From NCBI GenBank assembly GCA_023512835.1, contig CM042087.1:42278017-42342016 (forward strand): 64,000 nucleotides of DNA, read 5' to 3'. Made by a program: the position numbers and the translations under genes. The first letter of the stretch is position 1; the number at the start of each line of letters is the position of its first letter. Below the pieces are notes generated by a model that was given only the letters and a program-made list of their open reading frames with translations, ran no database searches and was not told where the DNA came from. Of the stretch, positions 45,689-56,990 are shown one piece after another. The DNA is from Taxillus chinensis. Lineage: Eukaryota; Streptophyta; Magnoliopsida; Santalales; Loranthaceae.

Positions 45689-46491
45689 GTTAGCATATAC
45701 GATAGTGTTTAATTAACTTTCTTTTAATTAGAAAAGTTTGTCAAATTATGATCGGATACTAATGGTTCTTTTCTTGATTTTAATTAACACAACACGAAGC
45801 TCCAACCCTGAAAACGGGTAGTAGTTTTTATGTGTTTTTATTATTATTATTATTATTATTATTCTAATTTTCTGATAAATATTTTTGAAAAATATATAAC
45901 TTGAACAAAAATGCTTGTTGAAGGTTCGAAAAAAAACATTTTCTGGTAAGCCAAGTCTAATACAAGTGGGTATAATAACTTGAATAAGCCTTCGTCTTAA
46001 CCAAGAACCCTAAAACTTGTGGACCGGATAAGTCAAGTGGGATGGGATTGGGACCGGATAAGTCATACACGGGATGGGACCGCCCTTACTTGATTCGTCG
46101 CGGATACCAACACCAGCTGCAACAAGTTCTTTTCTTACATGCGATGCCAAGTTCATTCCTCGTACACACCCGCACACACACCATTTTCATTTTCACGTCC
46201 TAGCTTGTACATACAAAAATTAACTGATAAATTTTACTGGTAATTTCATCTATCTATTTTGATTTTTTAAAATAAATATCAACTTCCCACCCATTTTTCT
46301 CAATTGGCCCAGCATTGCAGTACTGTTTCTGTACATAATTTCCTCGTCTCTCTGGACCCATTTGGAGGAAAATTAAAGTACTGAAATAGCAGTAGGAAAG
46401 GAAAAAAAACAAAACAAAACAAAAGGCGCAGAACTGAAATAGAGGGGTACAATATGCAAATAATGCAATTTCGAAATAGGGGAGTTGCCTC
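45689..46491. other. Intergenic sequence between SKP1 copy B and the FD-like gene
   Basis: AT-rich with a TTA triplet repeat at about 45840-45863 and a tandem phrase GGACCGGATAAGTCA near 46021-46065. No exon is seen. The right part includes the FD-like 3' UTR. Confidence 0.45.
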
Positions 46492-46869
46492 TCAAAATGG
46501 AGCTGTTGAGGTCCTATAGAGAGTTTTCTTCTTTGGAGGCTCGGCAGCAGCCGCTACCCGTAACTGCAACACACGACACAAATTTCCCAACATCAACTAT
46601 CTAGCCTTAATCCCTCGCCAACTCTCGTATATATGTATGTGTGTGTACATATATAAACAAGTTACCCAAAATCAACTGATCATCACCTGTCTCTTCAGCC
46701 TTGCATTTTCTTCCATCAACTGGTTAACCGCCTGCTCTAACTCCTACGTGTAAGCCTGCAGTTGGACACAAAAATAAAATTTAATTCACAACACAACTTG
46801 TAATTCTTCGTGGGGCATAAAAAAGGGCGTGTATGAGAAGGAAACATAAAGATAAAGATAATGATAAAG

Positions 46870-46916
<47 letters not shown>

Positions 46917-47438
46917 CTCCTGTCGCCTAGCCCTGGAGCGAGCCGCCGATTCTCTGTTCTTCATCATACGCTGATGGCGTCGATCCCCGGGGCCGTCATC
47001 ATTTTCCAAAACCCTTTTCTTGCAAAACTCCGGAAATTCCGAAGACGACGCCAACGCATCCAAGGTTGGAAAGTTTAAGGACGAAATAAACGACCCAGGC
47101 ATAGCCCTGACGCCGCCGCCATCGGCGTTGATACCGCACAGAGGCACTGATTTGCGCCTTCCGGGGCCAGTCGCCTCGTCCTGGAGGCCCGTGTAGTCTA
47201 AACTCAGCGCAGTGGTCGGAGGAGAGCAGGGGAAGCAGGCGGCGCGCGACACCGGAAAGTCGGGCGCGTGTGGCGGCAGGGGCGGATGTTCTTTGTCGAG
47301 GGAGGGCGACAGGTAGTCGTGGAGGGTCGGAGTACGTAGCGTGGGTCGGTGGGTCGCGGAACTGGACGGCGCTTTGATGGCGGAGGTGGGGTGGCTGTGA
47401 TGGGAGGTGAGAGTAATGTTTTTCCAGACATCTTCCAT
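46492..47438 (-). pseudogene. FD: FD-like bZIP transcription factor with premature stop and lost splice donor
   Basis: Three conserved exons are visible. Exon 1 is 47438-46920 and runs from MEDVWKNITL to the bZIP basic region MMKNRESAARSRARRQ. Exon 2 is 46755-46687 and continues the leucine zipper (AYT, stop, ELEQAVNQLMEENARLKRQ). Exon 3 is 46563-46492 and ends TLYRTSTAPF, the SAP motif bound by 14-3-3 proteins in the florigen complex of FT, 14-3-3 and FD. Two lesions are present: the fourth codon of exon 2 is TAG (46746-46744), where the family usually has a glutamine or asparagine; and exon 1 is followed by GAGCTT, not GT, next to a long GA/CT repeat. Reading through the intron gives only a 233-residue form without the zipper. 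The SAP exon is still intact, so inactivation looks recent, or the sequence has errors. Confidence 0.8.
46873..46914. repeat. (GA)n microsatellite at the broken FD splice donor
   Basis: About 21 GA units lie within six bases of the end of FD exon 1, inside its first intron. Confidence 0.9.
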
Positions 47439-47567
47439 GGCTGTGTCTTGGGTTTGGGTGTTGCAGGAGGGGGTGGCCGTTGGGGAATGTAAAGAGTACA
47501 GCGGGGCAGTGGCCGCAGCGCAACGACAGACTGACCTTGCTCACAATAATTATTTTCTTACACTATA

Positions 47568-47590
47568 TGTGTGTGTGTGTGTGTGTGTGT
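47568..47590. repeat. (GT)n microsatellite in the FD promoter region
   Basis: About eleven GT units roughly 130 bases upstream of the FD start codon. Confidence 0.85.
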
Positions 47591-47621
47591 CGTCCTTCAT
47601 ATGCTGCCACATAGTCACCAC

Positions 47622-47627
47622 CACGTG
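47622..47627. promoter_or_regulatory. G-box (CACGTG) upstream of the FD-like gene
   Basis: CCACGTGACC, a strong G-box context, lies about 185 bases upstream of the FD ATG. Confidence 0.4.
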
Positions 47628-47639
47628 ACCCCAAATGAG

Positions 47640-49440
47640 CTGCCGGCTGCGGGCAAATTATGAGTTGACATTTATATGATTCATTTTTAAATTATAATAC
47701 TATAATAATATAGTTTTTTTAAAATTAATTCTTTAAAATAACTAAAATATATATTTTTTATTTTAATATTTTAAGTCTATTTTTTAGTTTTTCTATTTTA
47801 ATCATTTATCAATTAAAATATTATTTTTTAAAATATTTATTTATTCTTTTAAATGAAAAAATAAATGTGAAAAAATATATAAAAGTAAATTTGATGAAAG
47901 AAAATATAATTTTTAATAAATAGATATTTGATTAAATTTAAAGAGTTACTATTTATTTTATTAAAATTTTAACTATAATATAGAGTTTGAAAATTATAGT
48001 TTTAAGTTATTTTTTATTAAACTAGCTCTTTAAACTAATAAAAAAACATACGTAATTCTCTAACATCTAAATAAATAGCTTTTAAAAAACCTATATCAAA
48101 TTTGCTCTTATTTTGCAAGCAAGTTTAATATTATCTCCTTCTTTCTTATGTTGCAACTCCCTTTCACTTACCTTTTTCACTAATTTTGATGTTTTAAATT
48201 TAAATACAATATTTATTTTAAATAAATAAATTGTTATCCATAAAAATATGTACCCTTAACTAAATATTTACTATACAATCACATTATATAATCTACGTAA
48301 ACTTTCTTAAATTTATGAATACTATGTGTAAATCCTTTTTTAGTATTCTAAATCTTATAAGAAGTCTCATTAATTTATGAATCACTTTCATAGGCATGTT
48401 AAATTTTCACAATCTTAACATTTTATCTTAGATAATGCTCAATAAAATTTTCTTTTTCATAATTTTACGGTATGAGTTTTATTCTTCTATAATTTTAAAA
48501 GTTTGTGATTATAGTCTCTAATATGCTTTATGATAACCAAATCTCTAGTCCTCTTTTCCTTCATTTGATAAATTATATAGATATATTTTTCTCTTTTGAG
48601 TCCAATCACTCATACAAATGTTGAAATCTCATTTTGTGTCTATTGTATATTCTTGCTTTGATTTGTGAGTTCTATAATACAGTTGTTTTCATTTTCTCTA
48701 CTTCATCATTCCTATATTTCTCGCCACTCGTTTAACAGATCAAACCCATAAATTCAAATTTAATTATTGTGATTTTTTGAGTTTAAGGTAACTTGACAAT
48801 TATTTTTCTCATTAAAGTTCACAAGTTGTTTTTAGGGCAAAAATAATATTACAATTCATAAAATTCTTAAAATAATATTATCCAAAATAAAATAAAATAT
48901 CATAATTAAATTTACTTATTTCAAGCATTTATTAATCTTCTCAATCGTAAAGTCAAACAAAATTCATCATCAAAATAAAAAACGTAAAAAAATTAACAAT
49001 CAAATTTAAACATTAAATATACATATTAAAATTCATTATGTCCGATCATTTTATAATTCATTTAAACTTAATAATAATATATATTAAAAAATTATTTAAA
49101 AAATATTTTAAATTATTTTTATTTTCAAATCTAAACTTTATCTTACCAAGAATTTTAAATAAAATTTATTATTTATTATTTTTCTTTTTCTTTTTCTCTT
49201 TTTGATTACTTAAAACCACCAAATATTATTCTTTACAAAATTAAATTTTAATTTTAGAAAATAAACTCTTTTAAAAACACATTTTGTTTTCTATCAAACC
49301 TAAATTATTTTCAAGTTATAATTCAAAAATCAAAACTTATACTTAATGGATACAAATATTTTATAATTAAAAACTCATAATTATGAATAAAATATAATAA
49401 AATATATTTTATAATATATTTGTTATTATTATGTGTTATA
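47640..49440. other. AT-rich intergenic sequence
   Basis: No gene is seen. A short LINE relic lies at 48400-48640; the rest is A/T-rich. Confidence 0.45.
48400..48640 (-). mobile_element. Small RTE-type LINE relic
   Basis: The minus strand near 48555-48500 reads TRDLVIIKHIRDYNHKLL, matching the linker segment TRDFHTVKCVKDYNHKIL of the element in FREE1 intron 1. Flanking bases on both sides also align loosely with that element. Confidence 0.55.
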
Positions 49441-50934
49441 GAACCGTTGAACTTATATTATACATTCAAGTTCAAATAATTAGGATGAAACGGATCCAGC
49501 AAAAGTTCCAATCTGAATGTAACCCAACACAAAACATGAAAAACAGAAAGTCAAGAAAGAACAATATTTGAAAAAAGATTAAAAGAATGAATGAATGTAG
49601 GAAACAGTCCTATGAGAGGGGATGTGGCTTCATGAACACTGGTTGAGGACCGTAGAGGCCTTTGGATTCCTGGTTACAGTAGAAAAATATACGGCTTGAC
49701 GATTGAAGTGGCTTTCGGATTCATGCTTTCCTAGAAGAAGAGATGAGGATGGCTCCAAAAGTTCGCGTACAGAGTTGTTATTGGGGAAATGAATAACCAC
49801 GTGTACACAAACGGACCTTACAAGCTGAACTTTTTGTGTTAAGAGGCGTAGGGAGCTTCACCTGAGACTACCCACTTAATCTAAGTGCCCCTTTGACTCG
49901 AAGATCAATATAGCAAGACCCCACAAAAAGTGACTTAACAGATTTCTATTATGGCGTTTCCATTACTCCAATGGACCAACAGTCACTACTTTGTCACCCA
50001 ACGCCAAGAACCGATCAATATATGGCACACGGTAACCATCGCCTCGATAGCTACATTAGATATACGCTAATGCATGGTCCAAAGCCTGGAAAGTGCTCGC
50101 GGCCACGACTGGTGGTGCCATCGGGGGCAATGTGACGCGTGTCCCATCTTTAGCTCCCGATTGAGTCCAGTGTTCTTGTGATATTCAAGAACTTTTACCC
50201 TCTATACATTTCTCTCATCGAGCACTTCATGAGATCAATAATTGAAAGAGGCCTTACAGAGCTTAAAAACAAGACACCACGGGATGTAAAACCACATTTG
50301 AAGTACTAACATGGGTTAAAATTAAACCCAAATTTTCAAAAATTATGACCATGGCTTGTGGTGCCACTGAGATTCTAATGTGGTGTATGTCCTGGTTTTC
50401 GCTTTTTAAATGACTTCTGTGCTGAAGTGTGATACGCAAAGAATTTGAATCTAATACGTTTTTCATCCATCACACCTTCGGGGATCAAGAAAATAGAAGC
50501 CCCGAAGAGCTTGAATAACACATACCAATGGTGTGACTTGCTATACCAGAAGTTAATTGACAAATATAGGATAGAAAAGTTAAACCCGACGCAAATGCTT
50601 ATCTAGTCAATCAAGCAACCAAATTGTTCGTATTTTATATCCTTCTCTGTCATGATTTATGGCAGGGAAACCACCTCAAAATTTGATACCCAATAATCTC
50701 ATAGTTCCGATCATCAAGTATCTAGTCTCTGTCCCACTTTGGTAAACATTTCCTCTTTACCTATTAAAACAATGCCAAACCAAGAGGCTCAATCATAGAG
50801 AAATGAAAAGTGTTACACTCACCTTCCCCAAGCCAGCCCATCTCCAAAACTGCCCATTAGACACCCAAAATGGGTTGGAAAGCCTTTCCAAGATAAGCTT
50901 TCAAATGCATCGCATTTTATGGCAAAAAGATTGA
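49441..50934. other. GC-richer intergenic stretch downstream of LARP1
   Basis: From about 49480 to 50550 base composition is more balanced than in the neighbouring spacer. Several open frames of 60-70 codons exist on the minus strand but none resembles a known family. It could hold the LARP1 3' UTR or an additional terminal exon, or an inserted sequence. Confidence 0.35.
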
Positions 50935-53900
50935 TCAGACCTGATTTGAACAGGTGCCTTGGTCTCCAACAATCCCGTTGGAAAACATTGACTTCCCAAT
51001 TGGCGGCTCAGATGAACATTTAATTTGAACTTCTTCAATATTAGGGTCTACCTTACCCATCGCATTGTTTTGGCCCACAGTTGTTTCCCCCAGTGCAACT
51101 TTCTGGAAACTCTCTGTCAGTGTGTTGTAACTTGATCCTCCAGGAGACTGCAAACTGGACTCAGCAGGAAACCTACCATAATTAGGAATCCATTTCTTCC
51201 AGTCATTCCGCTTCCTGACTTTGTAACCCTGCAACAAAATCCAAAAAAGTTTAGTAAAAGCCCAGCTAGCCGAAAAAATTGATGCTTGGAGCAATCTATG
51301 TCAATGCAGATTCTTGTAAGTATCACACGATTTCATGAAAACAGTTGATTGAGGGAATCATCCAAGACCAAAGAATATCAATATCATATCATAAAGCAAA
51401 CCTAGGCCCTGGCCCTGGTTAACAGCAGATAAAAGAGCTCAACACAATAAAAAAGCGCATTACGGCTTGTAGCCATAATCAAGGTTTGCTTTTGAGTATG
51501 CCAGGTCAAGCCTGGCATGTTTGGCTCGTAAATAATCAGCTTGTTATTTCATTTACGTTTTTAAACCATAAAAGAATATTCTCACAAAAAACATATTCCA
51601 CAAATTTTGCTTATATATCTAATTAATTATATATTAACGTAAAACCATTTTTCATAAATATAAAATGTATCAATATATTTAAATAATCTATTCAATGTAT
51701 ACAGTATGTGGATATGTATCCACTGCTGAGTGGGAGGGGAGAACGAGCAGATCCAATTCAAATTTTGTACTAGAAACTTATCCCACATCAAGCAAATGAA
51801 AGAGAATCCAAATACTTGCTCCTATAGAACGTCGTACAGTACGAATTGAATAAATTTATTAATGAAAATATTTAATAAATTTCAGAAACTAGGCATGAGT
51901 TGTTAAAATCAAGATTCAAAATTACAAAATATAATACGATACGAATTGAATGCCGTACATCGAGACAGGCACCTCAACCATCAAACATTTTTTTAAAAAA
52001 TATATACAAAATTATATGTGCATGAACATTTATAACTATATAAATTAATATTTTTTTAAAACATATAAATTATATGTGCATTAACATTTAATATATTTTT
52101 ATAAATTATTAAAATTATTAATTTAACTATAGTAATATATATCTATATGTATATAGATAAATTCTAATTATAACTATATATAATAATTAGTAATTATAGT
52201 TTACATTTATATATAGTTATATTATCGAACCTTTCTTCGCCAACAAGGAGCATGTTATTTGAGTAATAAATAAATACATAAAAACTTATGCAATTCGACG
52301 ACTACTATTTTGACGACGCAATTTGATGACTCTGCACTTTGACAATGCAATTCGATGATGACAGTCCTTCAATCACTGTTGATGGAGGAACAAGTGAGGC
52401 GAGACGACGACAACGATCTTCTTTGACAATCAATGACGATGAGAGAGGAATAGGCGATGTTGAAATCAGGAAAGGATACAAGTACAAAATGCGCCTGTCT
52501 ATGTAGCGAAAATTAGGTTAGGCCTTTCTAAAAAAAGGCCTATTTAAAATATGTTCTGTGTCGTGGGCGCCTCATCCCAATCTGGGATGAGGCGGCAAAA
52601 TGGAGCACCTCACCTATCTGAGGCAAGCGGCGACTGATATGCCTTCTGGGTGACACCTCGACATGATTTGATGTCAAGGCTTGATATAAAGCTTGTAGCT
52701 CAATAGCTCAACCACACAGTCCACTACATTGCTTGTTAATTAATTAAACAAGCTCAAACCCAGCCAGAGCTGTTTTGAGCATACCATATTTTGCTTTCAA
52801 CCGAGCTCAAGCTTTGTGGGAAAAGCATGAGCCAATCCCAAACCTAGCAAAAAAAAAAGTAGATGAACTAGAACATATTAAAATTCAGCTCAATTGTAGC
52901 CCTTCAAACGTTTAAGGTCAGATGCACATAGCTCGTGAAGATTGAAAACAGATATTAAAGAATGAAGATCAATAAGACTAAGATAATTTTCTCTTTAGTT
53001 TGACTAACGGGATCAAATAATTGAATACGTGAAAAGTTACCTGAACTTCCACAACGGTTGAATTTCTCAAGGAATCCAATATTAACTGGATGCTATTTGT
53101 CAAATTCTGAACCTGCATAGATGAGTCGTTAAGCAACAAGATTTTCAAATACATGCAATACAAACCCTGCAGACTGAGGAGACATTGCAATGTGTCAATA
53201 ACCAATAAGGGAATGTATGAAAATATAGTTTAATCATAATTAACATTAAATTATGGTAAAAATATAATCATAAATAATTTGCTGCTATGGGGAAATGTAA
53301 GCAAAGCAACCATGCCAAATATCTAGTTTCACTTGACCAGTTGACCTGCGGAGGAACATACTAGGAGAAAGTCCAACCAACATGTAACGCAATACACGTT
53401 GGTCCAGACTCCGGACTACAAACACCCCAACAATTATGAATTCTCGCTTCATCCAAGATAGATTGTGCATAGAACAAAGAGTGTGTGCATGTGCGCGCAC
53501 ACAGTGCATGACTGACCACATGCAGCACAACATTGTGCTTTTGAGGCTTGAACAATCAAAGTGATACATGTGCTAGTATTTAAGTAAAAAAGGAAGCACA
53601 GGTTTATTTTCTTGCCCTTGAAAAACCAGCCATCCCCTATATCAGATATCACTATAGGGTTTTTTCTGATTAAAAAAAAAAGCATCACAATAGTTTGAAT
53701 CAGGCAGAGATAACACTTTCACGAAAAGTTGAAGATTTAAAATTAATAGTTAAGAAAATCAAAAGAATCATAGCATAAGTAAGACCATGGCCATTGACTA
53801 TAGGTCGAAATCTCCTCAATAAACTCCTATATTCAAAAGGAAAGCAAGAAAACTGAACAGAAAGATATAGCAGGTCCACAAATACAAACTCCCACGAGAA

Positions 53901-56640
53901 TCTAGGGATAGAAACTCAAGCCTATCACAAAAATTTATAATTTGAATATATCGAAAGTATTTTAAAAAATAAAAATATACACCTAGCATGACCCAAACAT
54001 GTTGAGTAAAAACTAGTGCAGACACAGAAAGAACTATAAGCTTATCAGGTTTTACACAGAATTGTTTTTTAGCCTATAATTAAGGATTAACTTGGTTAAA
54101 TGGTTTCCGTAGAAAATAGTACCCATTATTTTGCTAACACATTAAATCCTGTTAATATCATGATAATGATGCTATAGAAACTTGTTCTACAATCCCCTTG
54201 ACATGCATGCCACTGGAAGGTCTCACCCCAATAACAAATCTGAACATCACATAGAGCTAGAAAAGCAACATCAGAAATATTACAACCCAAGAATTATTTT
54301 TTAAAAAGTTTGTAAAAATTCTCAAAATTTATATTTGTTATATATACATTTAATTTAAAAAAAAAAAACTTTCTATGATGCAATGAGTTCTAATGTTTCA
54401 ATTTCTTTATCCCATGGTCTTCCTAAAAGCCTCCACAAATTTTATCAGCTTAATTGTTGTGCCTGAGTTTTTAAAAGGGGAGCTCTAGGCGGATGCTAAA
54501 GTGTGTTGTAATTTTGTTTATACTGATGAGTGGTGTGATCTCCTGACTTTCTGTCAGCGGTAATTTTGTCTCCATCTTGCTGCCCTTAATCAATTGTTTT
54601 TGCCCGATTTAAAAAAAACTGTTGAGCCTGAGTTTTACACAACTTATTGGAAGATCCTTGCAAAATTAACAAAATCACAAGAATGGCGTCACCTGAATGA
54701 TCTTTGAAGAATAGAGCATTCAACAAACAGGAAGCTTGATAATAAACTCAAACAAAACACTGCAAGGGTAAGCTAATAGTTGTAGAGAACAATAAACAAG
54801 ACCTCAGTATAAATAGCAAAATAACTTACTCGGGGGAACCTTGCTATTAAGTTAATAGAAACCCAGCCCATAGAATCCATATTAGACTTCAAAAACTCAT
54901 CTTTTATCAAATTCGCATCACTGCATTAACAATAACAGGGAGCATGAATGCTAAATTTTTCATCATAGGCAAAGTTCCACATGGAAATGCAATAAGAGAT
55001 CAATTATATTTGTTTGTGCTAAAAAGGCAAACAAAATAGAATACCTGAAATAATAATCTATCTGGTTAACTAACAAGGTAGGCAGAGAAGGATCTGGAGC
55101 AGGGAAAAGCATCGTAGGAGGAGGTGGTGCATGAGGAATGAATGGAAAACCTCTGAAAGATTCTGGAGGCAGTGACGGCACAATATATATGGGAGATGAC
55201 ATATCTGATTCCAATTCATGTTCATGTTAAGAAGCAAGTTCTGCTAATGAATCCAAGGTTACACTGAAAAGTAACATGTGTTTATTGAAAAATAATTTTA
55301 CCAGTAAGGCCCATTGGACTGCCATGCTGAAGGTTAAGAAATGGAGCAGGATTTGGTGGTGGTGGCGGGCTCATAAAGCCCCTGTGGGGAGCTCTCTGTG
55401 ACTGAATGTGGACGTCTCTGACAGTAGAACCACGAGAGGAATTCCACTCATAACTCCCACTTTCTTGATCACGCCGGTTACCGTAACTATTACGGTGTGA
55501 ACCATCTCCACGATGGTGTTGGGTCCTGAAACTGCCTTTCTTTGATGCATTCCGCGGCACAGGATGGCCATTTCCAACATGTGACGGCCCTCCTATTGTC
55601 CTGTTTTCCCAATTATTACCCCTGTAAGGAGGCTCCCTTTTAGACAATTCTGGTGCAACTGGCATTGGCTTCCCATAATTATGCTGAGGCATTGCAAAGA
55701 CTGGAAATGGTGGAGGTGGTGGTGGAGGCGGGGGAGGGAGCCGGGAATGAGCAAAGCTGTTCTGTAAAGGCCCGCCATTGAGGCTGCCGGTACCCCGCTT
55801 CATGGATCTTTGTCTAACTGGCACAGTGTGATTTGTCGCAGGAGTTGAATTTGCACTATTAGTACTTTGTTTCTGAGGTGAATGTGGAATTACAAGTCCC
55901 TTATGAAGATAACATAAAAGGAAAGTCAACGTATCATCACAAGATCATGCATTCTCATAAATCTCCAATATTTACATTCCACCACAAACAGAATTATAGT
56001 ATTATAAAATAACTAAATAAATACCAAACCCAAAAAAAAAAAAACGAAAATGCATCAACCCAGGTTCACATAATCAGCTAACTACAGACAACAACAACAA
56101 CAAATGAACTCGAAAACTCAATACAAACGAGTGAATTAATTGACTGAAATCTAGAAAAACCTGAGAGAGCGTCACTGACGCATCGGATATGTTCTTCCCC
56201 GAATCAGGCGGTGATTTGGGAGAAGCCCTAGCCGAATCGGACAGCGCGGGCCAAGAAACAGCATCCATCACGGGACTGACATCGACGGCACCTTTGGAGG
56301 GCTTGTTCCAAGCAGGCTTCCTAGGACTAGGAGAAGCCGCATTGTTGTTGCCGGAGGCGTCGCAGCTCTCCTGCCGACCTTCGGCCGACGGTGATACCTT
56401 CGGCGGCGGCGGCGCCGACCATTCGGAGAAATCAGTGCTGTCTCGCGGGGAAGGCCGCGGCGAGGACGACGACGAAGGCGAATGAGGAACCGCGGGGACC
56501 GATTCCGGTTCTCCTCGGACCACCTGCGCCCACGGCGAGTGCAAGCTTCCTCGCTGGAGCTTCGGGCTGTTGACGACGGCTCCGTCGCCGGGACCGCGCT
56601 GAGGGTGGGTATCGGACGAAGGATCGGCCGTCGCGGCCAT
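50935..56640 (-). CDS. LARP1: La-related protein 1 (LARP1B/C type), six exons
   Basis: Exons on the minus strand are 56640-56161, 55899-55302, 55204-55045, 54920-54830, 53112-53041 and 51228-50935. All are in phase with GT-AG borders, giving 564 residues, near the usual plant size of about 540. The N-terminal 360 residues are serine- and proline-rich with a polyproline run and an RG/NR-rich, likely disordered region. The La motif spans about residues 397-478 (LLVNQIDYYFSDANLIKDEF, SNMDSMGWVSINLIARFPR, IQLILDSLRNSTVVEVQ, NDWKKWI). LARP1 proteins bind mRNA and affect stability and translation, including heat-induced decay and leaf senescence in Arabidopsis. The start is the ATG at 56640; an in-frame TTG precedes it. 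The stop follows CSNQ directly at a CAG|GTCTGA sequence, so another downstream exon is possible. Confidence 0.9.
51300..52960. other. Repeat-like sequence in LARP1 intron 5
   Basis: Within the 1.8-kb intron (51229-53040), bases of about 51820-52700 include AT-rich palindromic stretches and recurring AATTCGA(C/T)GA phrases near 52290-52360, then a GC-richer patch at 52560-52680. It looks like decayed mobile sequence, family not recognised. Confidence 0.35.
54456..54637 (+). mobile_element. Short retroposon in LARP1 intron 4
   Basis: Direct repeats GTTGTGCCTGAGTTTTTA (54456-54473) and GTTGAGCCTGAGTTTTA (54621-54637) flank about 147 bases that end in an A run after TTTTGCCCGATTT. This is the structure of a SINE or a strongly 5'-truncated LINE. 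Internal polymerase III boxes were not recognised, so the class is open. Confidence 0.55.
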
Positions 56641-56920
56641 CAAAGGTTAGGGTTTCTGAGTAATGCTTTTGATCGGCAGTGATGTATAATAATATTCGAT
56701 GAACAATAATCAATAATTTTCGATATATTATATATGCCGAAATTGATGGGCAAAAAATCAAAAAAAAAAAAAAAAAACAATTTCTCGGTTGCGGTCGCGG
56801 TGGTGGTGGTCGGAGAATAAATGAAAAACAAAAAAAAACAAAAAAACAAAAGGAAGAGGAAATTCACATAAAACAAGAAGTCTCGAAACACACGGATTGA
56901 GCGTAGCCGCCCAAAACAAC

Positions 56921-56955
<35 letters not shown>

Positions 56956-56990
56956 GCTATTTCTTCGCTATTACTCACTCAGTTGCTGGG
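56641..56990 (-). promoter_or_regulatory. LARP1 5' leader and promoter region
   Basis: The leader contains a purine-rich microsatellite (56925-56951 read on the minus strand as GA) and A/T runs. No clear TATA box is seen. Confidence 0.4.
56925..56951. repeat. (CT)n microsatellite in the LARP1 5' region
   Basis: About 13 CT units on the plus strand. Confidence 0.9.

Noticed and set aside
46737..47438. A 233-codon single-exon bZIP protein
   Set aside because: It reads through a retained intron made largely of CT repeat; the conserved zipper and SAP exons lie in another frame downstream.
53641..53695. Possible further tail-only insertion (ATCACTATAG and ATCACAATAG around a T/A-rich insert)
   Set aside because: The repeats are short and imperfect and the insert lacks the LINE terminus.
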